Positions 52,503 through 61,825 are shown, numbered from the stretch's first letter. The stretch: 64,000 nucleotides of DNA from Bacteroidota bacterium (GCA_041658205.1 JBBAAO010000001.1:744001-808000), one strand, 5' to 3'. Numbers and translations are program-made. The notes: generated by a model from the sequence alone, not told the origin.

Positions 52503-52850
52503 ATGAAAATAAAATCTTCAACGCTTGATGATGGCAAAGTGGTGGTTCTTGAACCGAAAGGTTCGTTGGTTGGTGGAGATGAAACTGATGAATTGAAAAA
52601 GACCGTTGCTTCTTTGTTGGATCAAGGTAACCGCAAATTAATCGTCGATCTTGGTGATGTGGAATACTTAAACTCATCCGCGATCGGCGCTCTTGTTTCT
52701 GCCCATACCTCCTATCTGAATCGGCAGGGGAAATTGATTCTCTGCAATGTGAATAAAAGTATCACCAACGTTTTTGTCGTAACAAAACTTTCAACCATTT
52801 TCACCACTGCGGAAAAGCGCGAAGATGCGATCTACGCAATAGCAAAGTAA
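52503..52850 (+). CDS. STAS-domain protein (anti-sigma-factor antagonist-like)
   Basis: A 115-residue single STAS domain of the SpoIIAA/RsbV type. The phosphorylatable serine site is YLNSSAIGAL (Ser58/Ser59), between the strand LIVDLGDV and a following helix. ATG 52503 is used because GAGGGG lies about eight bases before it; the upstream in-frame codons give an atypical N-terminus. No partner kinase (RsbW/SpoIIAB) or phosphatase is nearby, so the partner is unknown. It is 40 bases upstream of exbB and may share regulation with the TonB-energising operon. Confidence 0.88.
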   Translation: MKIKSSTLDDGKVVVLEPKGSLVGGDETDELKKTVASLLDQGNRKLIVDLGDVEYLNSSAIGALVSAHTSYLNRQGKLILCNVNKSITNVFVVTKLSTIFTTAEKREDAIYAIAK

Positions 52851-52890
52851 ATAACTAAACCCATATTTTTACATTACAAGGAGTCGTTTT

Positions 52891-53613
52891 ATGAAACAAG
52901 GTTCACTCAACTTCGTCATAACCTTCGGTGCGCTTGCATTAGGATATTTAATTTATGAATTCATGCTGCCGCAGTTTATTAAGGATGGTGGTTATCTCGT
53001 GGCGGGTCTCGTCGCATTATCAATTATGGTCGTAACGTATGTAGTTGAACGTCTCCTTTCGCTGAAAAAAGCGGGTGGAAAAGGTCCTTTGCCGAAATAC
53101 CTTAAGACGCTTGTCACCAATCTCAATTCCAATGACATTACAGCAGCAATCGCTGCGTGCGATGCACAACGCGGTTCGTTGGCAAACATTATCAAGACCG
53201 GTTTGGAACGATACCAGGAATTACAGAACAAAAAAGACATCAACAAAAAAGAGAAGATGGAAGAAGTAAAAAGAGTTATTGAAGAAGCTACCATGTTGGA
53301 AATGCCGATTCTTGAAAAGAATCTTATTTCACTTTCAACAATTGCTTCTATCTCAACCATGGTCGGTCTGTTGGGAACAGTGCTAGGTATGATTCGTTCA
53401 TTTGCTGCTCTTGCAAAAGCAGGTGCTACGGATGCTGCAGCATTGTCTCTTGGTATTTCTGAAGCATTAATCAATACCGCAGGTGGTATTGCAATCGCTA
53501 TTGTCGCCATCGTTTCTTACAACTACTTTACCACAAGGATCGACGGAATGACATATATGATTGACGAAGCAAGCAAAGATATCTTAATGAACCTCCAATC
53601 CAAACACGAATAA
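52891..53613 (+). CDS. exbB: ExbB/TolQ/MotA-type proton-channel protein
   Basis: The 240-residue inner-membrane protein forms the proton-conducting part of an Exb/Tol complex. Three membrane segments are visible: about 10-30 (ALALGYLIYEFMLP), 38-58 and 150-180 with the conserved ISTMVGLLGTVLGMIRSF, then GISEALINTAGGIAIAIVAIVSYNYF. A cytoplasmic loop (about 65-140) is helical and charged. A strong AAGGAG ribosome site precedes ATG 52891. It is followed by two exbD genes and tonB in the order typical of Bacteroidota. Confidence 0.94.
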   Translation: MKQGSLNFVITFGALALGYLIYEFMLPQFIKDGGYLVAGLVALSIMVVTYVVERLLSLKKAGGKGPLPKYLKTLVTNLNSNDITAAIAACDAQRGSLANIIKTGLERYQELQNKKDINKKEKMEEVKRVIEEATMLEMPILEKNLISLSTIASISTMVGLLGTVLGMIRSFAALAKAGATDAAALSLGISEALINTAGGIAIAIVAIVSYNYFTTRIDGMTYMIDEASKDILMNLQSKHE

Positions 53614-53633
53614 TTTTAGAGAGCGGAGCCGCT

Positions 53634-54089
53634 ATGTCAAAAACAAAACGAGTCGGATTCAAATTAGATATGACTCCGATGGTGGATGTCGGCTTTCTTT
53701 TGTTGACGTTCTTTATGTTATCAACAACATTCAAACCGCAGGATGTTGCTGAAGTATCTATTCCCGTTTCACATTCCGCATTTAAACTACCGGATACCGA
53801 TGTTATGACGGTGACAGTGGATAAAGAAGGGTCGGTTTTTCTTGGTGTTGATAACCAGAATCTTCGAGGCGCAATTTTTGGTCCGGAATATGTATTGAAA
53901 GCCGGTGTTGGTGTTTCGATGGCGGATTTACCGGAATTGCTAAGAAATGCGCGCATAAGAAATCCAAAACTTCGGACGGTGATCAAAGCAGACCGTGATG
54001 CGGAATATAAAGTAATCCAAGGCGTGATGGAGACTCTGCAAAAAGAGAACATCACACGTTTCAATTTGGTTACGGATTTGGAAAAATAA
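53634..54089 (+). CDS. exbD: ExbD/TolR-type protein, copy 1
   Basis: A 151-residue single-pass protein. The membrane helix carries the essential aspartate in LDMTPMVDVGFLLLTFFML (about 12-30), followed by a periplasmic domain (LPELLRNARIRNPKLRTVIKADRDAEYKVIQGVMETL). Dimers of this protein sit inside the ExbB pentamer and pass proton-motive energy to TonB. It begins 20 bases after exbB. Confidence 0.94.
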   Translation: MSKTKRVGFKLDMTPMVDVGFLLLTFFMLSTTFKPQDVAEVSIPVSHSAFKLPDTDVMTVTVDKEGSVFLGVDNQNLRGAIFGPEYVLKAGVGVSMADLPELLRNARIRNPKLRTVIKADRDAEYKVIQGVMETLQKENITRFNLVTDLEK

Positions 54090-54108
54090 TTTTTAGGAGT
54101 AACGACCT

Positions 54109-54618
54109 ATGGCAGATGTAGATTTATCGCAATCGAAGGGTAAGCAGAAACACGGCGGGAAGAAAAAACGAAAACGCATAAACGTGCGTATCGATATGAC
54201 TCCGATGGTCGATGTTGCATTTTTGTTGTTGACCTTTTTCATGCTTACGACATCAATGAGCAAACCTCAAACGATGGAAATCAATTTACCTCCTTCAGAA
54301 ACGAAGGCGGATGTGGCAGAATCAAACTTGCTGACGCTTCGTATAACGGATGATTTCAGAGTTTTCTGGAATATTGGAACGGAGAAGCCGACAACAGTCG
54401 ATGGGAGCAATAAAAAGGAGCGCTTAATCAATCTCGGTAAACTCTTAAAAGACCGAAACAGAGCAAACCCAAAATTGATCACATTGATTAAAGTTGACGG
54501 AAAAGCGAAGTATATTGATATGGTTGATATTATGGATGAACTGAATATCAACGACATCTCGCGATTTAGTTTAGCGCCGATGTTGGATCAAGATAAAAAA
54601 GAGATCGGTACATTATAG
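54109..54618 (+). CDS. ExbD/TolR-type protein, copy 2
   Basis: A 169-residue second ExbD. It has a longer Lys/Arg-rich cytoplasmic start (SKGKQKHGGKKKRKRINVR), then IDMTPMVDVAFLLLTFFML, and a periplasmic domain with a longer loop than copy 1. Paired exbD genes with one exbB are usual in this phylum and suggest an ExbD heterodimer. Start ATG 54109 lies 19 bases after the first exbD. Confidence 0.93.
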   Translation: MADVDLSQSKGKQKHGGKKKRKRINVRIDMTPMVDVAFLLLTFFMLTTSMSKPQTMEINLPPSETKADVAESNLLTLRITDDFRVFWNIGTEKPTTVDGSNKKERLINLGKLLKDRNRANPKLITLIKVDGKAKYIDMVDIMDELNINDISRFSLAPMLDQDKKEIGTL

Positions 54619-54642
54619 CGTACATGTAATGGAGAATGAATT

Positions 54643-55377
54643 ATGGCAATAACAACAGCCGAAAAATTAGGATATGGATATCAAGAACTGCGGCTTCTGT
54701 CGAGAAAGTATTCGGTCACCGCATTAATTATCGCAGGTAGTTTCCATTTTGTTGGAATGGGAGCGTATTACGGAGTTCAGGCATTGCTTGAAGAAGATGA
54801 ACCGGTGTATTCCGTTCGCATTATGAAATACAGCGATCTTGGTCCTCCTCCTTCGATCACAAACTCTCAGACTGCTCCGGCAGTGTCGGTGGAAGCACCG
54901 GTGGCAAAACCGACCGTTGGTACTCCGGTTCCGGTTCCTGATGCGGAAATCAATCCTGAACAAACAATCGCAACACAGGAAGAAATGGCGCAGACAGGTC
55001 CTATTGGCGAAGGTGAAGGTGCAGGAGGGCCGGTAGAAATTGAATCTGATGTTAAGATTGAAGAAGATGGTCCACCGCCGGATTTTGTACCAGTGGAAAA
55101 ACAACCGCAGCCGATTCCGGGAAACAATCCAGCACCGGTGTATCCTGAAATTGCACGGCGTGCCGGAGTTGAAGGAACAGTTTGGGTAAAGATCTGGGTT
55201 GATAAAGAAGGTAATCCGAAAAAAGCGCAAGTATTAAAATCTGATGCAGAATTGTTTAACCAACCGGCTGTTGATGCAGCAATGAAATGGAAGTTCACTC
55301 CGGCGATCATGAACAATGGTCCGGTGTCTGTGTGGGTTTCGATACCATTTAAATTCAGATTGAACGCAGGGCGGTAA
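54643..55377 (+). CDS. tonB: Energy transducer TonB
   Basis: The 244-residue protein has an N-terminal membrane anchor (about 27-48, VTALIIAGSFHFVGMGAYYGVQAL), a Pro/Glu-rich periplasm-spanning part (about 60-165) and a C-terminal TonB domain (NPAPVYPEIARRAGVEGTVWVKIWVDKEG through NQPAVDAAMKWKFTPAIMNNGPVSVWVSIPFKF). It carries energy from ExbBD to outer-membrane receptors. It lies 24 bases after the second exbD. Confidence 0.95.
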   Translation: MAITTAEKLGYGYQELRLLSRKYSVTALIIAGSFHFVGMGAYYGVQALLEEDEPVYSVRIMKYSDLGPPPSITNSQTAPAVSVEAPVAKPTVGTPVPVPDAEINPEQTIATQEEMAQTGPIGEGEGAGGPVEIESDVKIEEDGPPPDFVPVEKQPQPIPGNNPAPVYPEIARRAGVEGTVWVKIWVDKEGNPKKAQVLKSDAELFNQPAVDAAMKWKFTPAIMNNGPVSVWVSIPFKFRLNAGR

Positions 55378-55385
55378 CGGATAGC

Positions 55386-55595
55386 ATGGATCCTTCAAAA
55401 GTGTTGGTGTACTTCCAGTATGCGATGTCAGTGCTGTTCGTTGGGATGGGGATCTATATGCTCTTCTTCTTTCCGGTTGAAATACAGATGCCGGAAAAAT
55501 TTCGCGTGATGTTTGGCGTTGTCCTTCTTCTGTATGGATTTTATCGATTTATTTCACTCCGAATCAAACAACGGCAAGCAGATGAAGAACTGTAA
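55386..55595 (+). CDS. Small two-helix membrane protein in the TonB operon
   Basis: A 69-residue protein with two hydrophobic segments (about 8-28, YFQYAMSVLFVGMGIYMLFFF, and 37-52, FRVMFGVVLLLYGFYRFISL) and a charged tail. It starts eight bases after tonB and overlaps the next gene by 14 bases, so it is translationally coupled on both sides. Similar small proteins occur at this place in related operons, but I know no function. Confidence 0.75.
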   Translation: MDPSKVLVYFQYAMSVLFVGMGIYMLFFFPVEIQMPEKFRVMFGVVLLLYGFYRFISLRIKQRQADEEL

Positions 55596-56511
55596 AACTT
55601 GGTATTCACTTCTCGTTGTTCTTTCCTCTGTCATACTATGTTCATGTTCCACTGAAAAACGTGAGACGCTCACCAGCGGGAGTCTCACGATGATGACTTC
55701 GGAAGATGTTTTTCCGGTGATTAATATTCAAGTGGGTGATTTTCAACGTATGTATGACGAGGTGAAAATAAAGAATTTCTCCGTCTCTACCCGCGAAGCT
55801 GTTGTGCACTTGATTAATGACAGTGTGCCGTTGATTGTTTGTGCCAGGGAACTGAACGATGAAGAGAAAAATGTTATCGCAAAAAATCAGCTGGAAGTGG
55901 ATTCAACAAAGATTGCATACGACGGAGTAGCTGTTATAGTGAATCAAAAAAATTCACTTACTAAATTAACAACAGATGAATTAAGCGAACTTCTCTCGGG
56001 GGCAAAGGCACGTTGGTCTCAAGTGCAGAGCTCAGGCCTTTCGAGCGCCGTGGTTGTTGCCATGGGAGATCCCAATAGCGGAGTGGCCGAATTTGTGAAA
56101 TCGCGGCTGGTGAAAAATGGGATGATGACGGCAAACGTATTTCCGTGTTCAACATCGTCGGAAGTTCTTTCTGTGGTGAGCGAACGGCCGAATGCAATCG
56201 GTTTTGTCAGTATTGCATGGCTGGAAAATATGCCGAAGAATATTACTGTAGTGGAAATTGGCGACCCGAATTTTAGAAGAGACAGTACAGTAACAGCCAT
56301 GGAATATTTTTTACCGCATCAAGCGCATATCTATAGGAAGTATTATCCGCTCTCACGAACCATTTATATCTATTCCCATAATGTGGGGAAGGGAGTCGGA
56401 TTAGGATTTACCTCGTTTGCAGCGAGTTCAGACGGTCAGAAAATTATTGTGAGTAATAGATTGGTCCCCGCTACTATGCCGGTCCGATTGGTTCAATTGA
56501 ATACCCCATAA
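55582..56511 (+). CDS. PstS-like substrate-binding lipoprotein in the TonB operon
   Basis: From ATG 55582 the protein has 309 residues with a lipoprotein signal (LLVVLSSVILCSCS). It has the PBP type II fold of phosphate-binding PstS proteins: LTTDELSELLSGAKARWSQV, AMGDPNSGVAEFVKSRL, NAIGFVSIAWL and PLSRTIYIYSHN. No pst transport genes are nearby. In Bacteroidota, PstS-like lipoproteins are regularly placed between tonB and a TPR gene, so a role linked to TonB energising or envelope sensing is more likely than classic phosphate import. The true ligand is unknown. Confidence 0.85.
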   Translation: MKNCKTWYSLLVVLSSVILCSCSTEKRETLTSGSLTMMTSEDVFPVINIQVGDFQRMYDEVKIKNFSVSTREAVVHLINDSVPLIVCARELNDEEKNVIAKNQLEVDSTKIAYDGVAVIVNQKNSLTKLTTDELSELLSGAKARWSQVQSSGLSSAVVVAMGDPNSGVAEFVKSRLVKNGMMTANVFPCSTSSEVLSVVSERPNAIGFVSIAWLENMPKNITVVEIGDPNFRRDSTVTAMEYFLPHQAHIYRKYYPLSRTIYIYSHNVGKGVGLGFTSFAASSDGQKIIVSNRLVPATMPVRLVQLNTP

Positions 56512-56527
56512 TCGAAAAGGAAGTATA

Positions 56528-58246
56528 ATGAAAGTACTCGTTGCACTCTTAGTAATTGTGTCGTTCAGTATAGCACAGGATGATCTTGCGAAAGGTAAGG
56601 ATGCCTTCAACAAGAAGTCGTATGATGAAGCATTACAGTTATTTCAAAAATATCTGACGGCAAATTCCCGCAGTGCTGAAGCAAACTACTATATTGGAGA
56701 GACCTATAGAATGAAGGGTGACCTTCAGAATGCACAAGAAAACTTAGAACGTTCGCTGGATTTTGACGATGAGTTTGAACCGGCGTTGGTTTCCATCATC
56801 AGGGTGTATGGAAAATTAGGGATGTGGGATAAAGCTGCGAAGCGATACAAACTGATTGAAAAATACCATAAAACCAGTACGGTCGGACCGATAGGATATG
56901 CACAAACATACCTTGAAGTTGACTCTCTGGATAAAGCATCTATCTATTTTTCGAAGGCAAAAGAGATTGATGTGAAAAATGTTGATGCCTACGTCGGTTT
57001 ATCCGAAGTCTATGCCCGGCAAAATGTTATTGTGCTTGCAGTAGATAATCTTCGTACCGCTACACAAATGGATCCAACCAATCCTGCCTTATGGTATAAG
57101 TTGGCAACGACCATTATGAAGAATCGCGGACTCAATTCTGCACAAATTCAAGAGATTGTCGCCGCGCTGCAAAAATCTATCGAATTAGATCCGAACAACA
57201 TTCAGGCAATCTATGATGCTGCCAATATTTTTTATCGTATTAAATACTGGCGTGAAGCTGCGGAGTTCTTTAAAAAATATGTTGAACAGAAAAAAGATCA
57301 TGCGGAAGCGTGGGAAAAATATGGTATTGCCGCATACAATGCCAAAGCATATACGGATGCCATTCAAATTTTGGATCAGGCGATTACGTTGAACCCAAAG
57401 AACAATGAACTGAAATCGATGCTTGCTCATTCATTGTATTTAGCAAAAGAGTACCAAAAATCACTGACATTGTATAAGACGTTTCCCATGGATTCACTTT
57501 CCAGCGAAGAAATTTATCGAATGGGTTTTTCTTTCTACCAACTGAAAGATACGGCCAATGCCATTATGTATCTTGACAAGACATTAAGTCTTGACAAAGA
57601 GAATACCGATGCAGCCGGTACACTGGCAGCAATTTTTCTCTCACAGAAAAAATTTGACAAAGCAGTTGTTCAATATGAAAAATTATTGGCGAAAGATCCG
57701 AAAAATATCACTGCGCTCTATTGGACTGCGTATTCATATTATGTTCTGGATAAACTTGATCTTGCAAAAGACTATTACAAAAAAACAGTCACTTTGCGAC
57801 CGAACAACCCTCAATTTCACCAGTCGTTGGGACAGATCTATAGTTTACAGGATTCCGCAGAGCTGGGACGATATCATGTAACAACGATGATAACTCTTGC
57901 TGATAGTATTCTGAAGGCAGATCCAAGTAAAGCGGCTCAGCAGACGCAAATGATTGTTAGTGGGTATTATTCCTTAGGGATGTTTGAATATAAAGATAAA
58001 AATGTCAAAGGAGCGATTGAAAAGCTGGAGAAGGGTGTAACATACGAAAAAGAGAAAAAGGGAGAGAGTCTCCATTTGTTCCTTGCTCAAATGTATGCTA
58101 TCTCGAGCGGTGATAAGGAATTGCTCGCAGACGAAGCTCGAAAGATGAAGGAACGTGCGTGTCAGGAATATGCCATTGTGTTGAAAATTAATCCGAAGAA
58201 TGCGGCGGCACTCAAAGAATCAAAACAAATGAATTGCGGAAAGTAA
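56528..58246 (+). CDS. Exported TPR-repeat protein
   Basis: The 572-residue protein has a short signal peptide (about 1-16, ending FSIAQ) and is built almost entirely of TPR units, about 12-14 (for example AFNKKSYDEALQLFQKYLTANSRSAEANYYIGETY and AVVQYEKLLAKDPKNITALYWTAYSYY). A good AAGGAAG ribosome site precedes the ATG. It closes the exbB-exbD-exbD-tonB operon and is likely a periplasmic scaffold for the complex or for the PstS-like lipoprotein. Confidence 0.9.
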   Translation: MKVLVALLVIVSFSIAQDDLAKGKDAFNKKSYDEALQLFQKYLTANSRSAEANYYIGETYRMKGDLQNAQENLERSLDFDDEFEPALVSIIRVYGKLGMWDKAAKRYKLIEKYHKTSTVGPIGYAQTYLEVDSLDKASIYFSKAKEIDVKNVDAYVGLSEVYARQNVIVLAVDNLRTATQMDPTNPALWYKLATTIMKNRGLNSAQIQEIVAALQKSIELDPNNIQAIYDAANIFYRIKYWREAAEFFKKYVEQKKDHAEAWEKYGIAAYNAKAYTDAIQILDQAITLNPKNNELKSMLAHSLYLAKEYQKSLTLYKTFPMDSLSSEEIYRMGFSFYQLKDTANAIMYLDKTLSLDKENTDAAGTLAAIFLSQKKFDKAVVQYEKLLAKDPKNITALYWTAYSYYVLDKLDLAKDYYKKTVTLRPNNPQFHQSLGQIYSLQDSAELGRYHVTTMITLADSILKADPSKAAQQTQMIVSGYYSLGMFEYKDKNVKGAIEKLEKGVTYEKEKKGESLHLFLAQMYAISSGDKELLADEARKMKERACQEYAIVLKINPKNAAALKESKQMNCGK

Positions 58247-58283
58247 AAATCTCTTCCTATCACTCAATCTAAAAAGGTGATCT

Positions 58284-59357
58284 ATGAAAAAACCATTTTC
58301 ACATATTTCGTTTATTCTTATTGCATTGATCGTTGTCGGAATTGCCGGATCATTTTCCTCGTGCAGGAAAAAGGCAGAATTGCCGACCGTAGCTGAATGG
58401 GATACCTTTCAAGATCCCATCAACGGTTTAGAAGTGCAGTATCCTAAAGGGTGGCTCCGTAATTCGGATCCAAAGCGTAACAAAATCTATTCCTCTCAGA
58501 TTGTTGCTGATAAGTTTTATGAAGTATATTCGCAGGGGAGCGGTACAGTGAATGAAGAACAAGGAGGAGTGGAAATCGAAATCAGTTCTGAAAAATTTAA
58601 GGAAGTGAATGTTAGTACGTTGGAAGAGTATAAAGCAACCACAATGAAAAACTACTCTGCTCTGAACCTGTCGGGAGAACAACCGGCAATGATCGGAAAA
58701 GAAAATGGATTTAAGTTTTCCTACAAAGTGAAAGTAGGAAAAGAAACCACGCTTCAAGGAGAAAAAATTATTGTCTCACACGACAGTGCATTTTATACAG
58801 TCAGTATTTCCGGATTCAATGACTATTTTGAAGTCTATAAACCGCTGTTGGAAAAAATCGTAGAATCCGTAAAACTTCCCAAACCAAAAGTATCGTACAA
58901 AGATCCTAATGCCGCTGCATTACCTTCAGCTGAAGTCACAAAGTTCAGCAATGACTTTGTAGAGTTTGAACATCCTGAAAATTACGATGTGACAATGCCT
59001 AAGGAAAAGAAAGGCGGATCAATGCATACGCTACATCTTGAAGGATTGCGAAAAGACTGTACGTTTGATCTGGATGTTTTCGCGACCAAGACGGATAAAG
59101 GTGAAGTGAAGTTTGAAAAATTTGTTGAGGATAACAAATCGAAATTCAAACCGAAAGGAACCAGCTCGCAAAAAATCGACGGTGCCGATGCGATTGTTGT
59201 TACCGCAGCGCCTCCTGCAAAGGATATTGAACGAAGCGTCTATTTTGTTACCAAAGGTGAAAAAATCTTCCAAATAGTGGTCACGTGGTACAAACCGCTG
59301 ACGAATGATTTCAAACCGGCGTTTGATAAAGTTGTTGCGTCATTAAAATTGAAATAA
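58284..59357 (+). CDS. Lipoprotein with two PsbP/DUF1795-like domains
   Basis: The 357-residue protein has a lipobox FSSC (Cys27). Two similar halves (about 45-195 and 210-355) each run 'GLEVQYPKGWL ... EYKATTMKNYSALNLSGEQPAMIGKENGFKFSY ... FEVYKPLLEKIVESVKL' or a variant ('FVEFEHPENYDVTMP ... DADAIVVTA ... FKPAFDKVVASLKL'), the alpha-beta pattern of PsbP/DUF1795 domains. The duplication is inferred from this pattern. The function is unknown. A strong terminator follows the gene. Confidence 0.65.
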   Translation: MKKPFSHISFILIALIVVGIAGSFSSCRKKAELPTVAEWDTFQDPINGLEVQYPKGWLRNSDPKRNKIYSSQIVADKFYEVYSQGSGTVNEEQGGVEIEISSEKFKEVNVSTLEEYKATTMKNYSALNLSGEQPAMIGKENGFKFSYKVKVGKETTLQGEKIIVSHDSAFYTVSISGFNDYFEVYKPLLEKIVESVKLPKPKVSYKDPNAAALPSAEVTKFSNDFVEFEHPENYDVTMPKEKKGGSMHTLHLEGLRKDCTFDLDVFATKTDKGEVKFEKFVEDNKSKFKPKGTSSQKIDGADAIVVTAAPPAKDIERSVYFVTKGEKIFQIVVTWYKPLTNDFKPAFDKVVASLKLK

Positions 59358-59378
59358 TCTCGTTTCTACAACATCGTG

Positions 59379-59415
59379 AATGCCGAAATGAATTCGATTT
59401 CGGCATTCTTTTTTT
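59379..59415 (+). terminator. Rho-independent terminator
   Basis: AATGCCGAAAT (59379-59389) and ATTTCGGCATT (59397-59407) form a perfect 11-bp stem with a seven-base loop, then C and seven Ts (59409-59415). It closes the transcript that ends with the gene at 58284. The ppa ribosome site begins directly after it. Confidence 0.92.
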
Positions 59416-59427
59416 ATGAGGAAAAGT

Positions 59428-59952
59428 ATGAATTATAAAGATCTCCCTATTGGCAAGGATTCTCCACGTATTATTAATGCAGTTGTCGAAATCCCAAAAG
59501 GGAGTAGAAACAAGTATGAATATGATGTTGACTTAGGTGTTTTCAAACTAGATCGCGTGTTATATTCTTCCATGCACTATCCGGAAGCATACGGTTTTGT
59601 TCCCAATACATTATGGGATGACGGCGATCCGCTCGATATTCTTATTTTCATTGATCAACCTCTCTTTACGGGAGTTGTCGTGGAAGTAAAGCCGATCGGT
59701 ATACTGAGAATGCGAGATGAAAAAGGTCCGGATGATAAACTGCTTTCGGTTGCAGTAAATGATCCCACGTATCGAAGTATTAACGATGTGCAAGAAGTAC
59801 CGAAACATTTGTTGGTGGAAATTGAACATTTTTTTACCAGTTATAAACTTCTCGAAGGGAAACATGTTGAGAGTTTTGGCTGGGACAATGTTGTGGTAGC
59901 ACTGGAATCCGTAAAACATGGGCATAATCAATATCTGAAAAATAAGAAGTGA
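59428..59952 (+). CDS. ppa: Inorganic diphosphatase
   Basis: Hydrolyses pyrophosphate to phosphate in the cytoplasm, pulling biosynthetic reactions forward. The 174-residue family I enzyme shows VVEIPKGSRNKYEYD, YGFVPNTLWDDGDPLDILI (the DxDPxD metal-binding motif) and the late FFTSYKLLEGKHVESFGW. ATG 59428 is chosen because AGGAAA lies just upstream and MNYKDLPIG fits the family N-terminus; the ATG at 59416 sits in the terminator boundary. It is separated from the upstream gene by the terminator. Confidence 0.96.
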   Translation: MNYKDLPIGKDSPRIINAVVEIPKGSRNKYEYDVDLGVFKLDRVLYSSMHYPEAYGFVPNTLWDDGDPLDILIFIDQPLFTGVVVEVKPIGILRMRDEKGPDDKLLSVAVNDPTYRSINDVQEVPKHLLVEIEHFFTSYKLLEGKHVESFGWDNVVVALESVKHGHNQYLKNKK

Positions 59953-60032
59953 TACACCAGGGGATTTTCCGAATCACTTAAAAAATAGTTACATTTACCT
60001 CAGTCATTTAATATCATTTTGGAGTCGAAGCT

Positions 60033-60998
60033 ATGAAAGGAATTTTTCTTGCCGTTGCAATGTTGATTGCTATTTCAACAGTTTATGCCCAGCAAACTGT
60101 TACAATTACTGCAACAAAAGATAATACGCTGTATCAGGATGCAGAAGGAACATCAAGCAATGGGGCGGGAGCTTTTCTCTTTGCAGGAAGAACAAATCAG
60201 GCAGCAAATAACCTCCGACGCGCAGTTGTGAAATTTGATCTTACGGGAAAGCTTCCTGAAAATGCTGTCATCAGCAGGGCAATATTGAAGATGAACGTCT
60301 CTAAGACCGTTACGGGTGCATCCGATGTAAAAGTTCATCGATTGTTAGGAGATTGGGGAGAAGGAACTTCTGATGCAGGAACACAAGAAGGGGGTGGAGC
60401 AGCTGCTACAATGAACGATGCTACGTGGAAACATAAATTTTTTAGTACGCAATCTTGGGTAAGCTTAGGGGGAGATTTTAATCCGCTACAAAGCGCTGTG
60501 AAATCTGTTGCCGGAACAGGATCGTATCAGTGGGAAGATACGTTGTTATGGGCAGATGTACTTTCTTGGTATTTGGTACCATCAACAAATTTTGGATGGA
60601 TCATTATTGGAAACGAAGCCGCACAATCGGCAAAACGATTTGATTCTCGTAGTGCCGCGGCAGAAGCAAACAGACCCCAATTAATCATTACATATACTAC
60701 ATCAACTACTGTGAGTAATGGAATGGTAACACCCGAAATATTTGAATTGAAACAAAATTATCCGAATCCATTTAACCCGTCCACCACAATTTTGTTCTCA
60801 TTATCCCGCAGTGAACAGACAACGATAAAAGTCTATGATGTTTTGGGCACTGAAGTAACGACGCTTGTTAATCAACATCTTTCGGCGGGATCACATTCCG
60901 TGAAATTTGACGCAAGCAATCTGTCTGGTGGTGTCTATTTTTATCGTTTGCAGTCAGGGACACACTCTGCAACTCAAAAATTAATGCTGCTAAAATAA
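60033..60998 (+). CDS. Secreted DNRLRE-domain protein with T9SS sorting tail
   Basis: The 321-residue protein has a signal peptide (about 1-19, ending YAQ) followed by a DNRLRE domain (about 25-225). Its hallmark is TITATKDNTLYQDAEGTSSNGAGAFLFAGRTNQAANNLRRAVVKFDL with DNTL and the NLRRAVVKFDL strand, then ADVLSWYL and RSAAAEANRPQLIITYT. The tail begins QNYPNPFNPSTTILF and ends TQKLMLLK. DNRLRE domains often carry carbohydrate-binding-like or calcium-dependent surface functions. A GGAG ribosome site precedes ATG 60033. Confidence 0.88.
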   Translation: MKGIFLAVAMLIAISTVYAQQTVTITATKDNTLYQDAEGTSSNGAGAFLFAGRTNQAANNLRRAVVKFDLTGKLPENAVISRAILKMNVSKTVTGASDVKVHRLLGDWGEGTSDAGTQEGGGAAATMNDATWKHKFFSTQSWVSLGGDFNPLQSAVKSVAGTGSYQWEDTLLWADVLSWYLVPSTNFGWIIIGNEAAQSAKRFDSRSAAAEANRPQLIITYTTSTTVSNGMVTPEIFELKQNYPNPFNPSTTILFSLSRSEQTTIKVYDVLGTEVTTLVNQHLSAGSHSVKFDASNLSGGVYFYRLQSGTHSATQKLMLLK

Positions 60999-61003
60999 GA
61001 TCC

Positions 61004-61825
61004 TTGAAAAATTATTCCATCATTGGTGCAGGGGCTGTTGGAAGATCAATAGCCCTTGCTTTGTTTTATAACGGGGAGAAGCCGAAAGCCGTATTCTCTG
61101 AATATGGGAAGTCTGCATCGGCATTGGCAAAAAAAGTAAAAACAGAAGTGTCCGGCACGGTTGAACAACTGCAGTTGATATCGGATCTGATTATTATTTC
61201 GGTTCCCGATGATAAAATGAGCGATGTGGTAACCCGTATTTCAGCTATGACGCAATCCTTGCGCGGGAAGACATTTCTCCATACATCTGGAGCATTAACA
61301 AGTGACATACTGCTCCCCTTGAAAAAAAAGGGGGCATCCATCGGTTCGTTTCATCCGCTGCAGACATTTGTTAAAAAGAATGAGCGTACTTCGCTGAAGA
61401 ATATTTATTGCGCAATCGAAGGAGATTCAGCTGCGGTTACCGTGGCAAAGGTGCTCGCGCGAAAAATTGGGGCACAATATTTTTTAGTTTCAAAGAAAGA
61501 CAAAACGCTGTATCATATTGCTGCAGTGTTTGCGTCGAATTATCAAGTAACACTTTTTTCCGTTGTTGAACAGATCGCAGCAATAATCAAAATGCCGAAA
61601 GCACAATTATGGAAAATATTCCAACCGTTAATTGATCAAACATTGGAAAATGTTTTTTCTTCTTCTCCGGCAAAAGCGTTAACAGGACCAATAGCGCGAA
61701 GCGATTATCAGACGATTACAAAACACTTAAAAACATTGGAATCATCCAAATCATTAGAACATTTAGTCCCCCTCTATTCCACACTGGGAATTGAAACGGC
61801 CAGACTAGCAAAACGAAAGAAATAA
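61004..61825 (+). CDS. Rossmann-fold DUF2520-type oxidoreductase-like protein
   Basis: The 273-residue protein has an N-terminal NAD(P)-binding Rossmann fold (YSIIGAGAVGRSIALALF) and SVPDDKMSDVV, then a helical C-terminal DUF2520 domain (LPLKKKGASIGSFHPLQTF, GPIARSDYQTITKHL). The order matches the family often annotated with F420/NADP-dependent reductases or panE-like enzymes. The start is TTG 61004, six bases after the upstream stop. Its last base overlaps the next ATG, forming a chain of coupled genes to 64000. The substrate is unknown. Confidence 0.82.
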   Translation: MKNYSIIGAGAVGRSIALALFYNGEKPKAVFSEYGKSASALAKKVKTEVSGTVEQLQLISDLIIISVPDDKMSDVVTRISAMTQSLRGKTFLHTSGALTSDILLPLKKKGASIGSFHPLQTFVKKNERTSLKNIYCAIEGDSAAVTVAKVLARKIGAQYFLVSKKDKTLYHIAAVFASNYQVTLFSVVEQIAAIIKMPKAQLWKIFQPLIDQTLENVFSSSPAKALTGPIARSDYQTITKHLKTLESSKSLEHLVPLYSTLGIETARLAKRKK

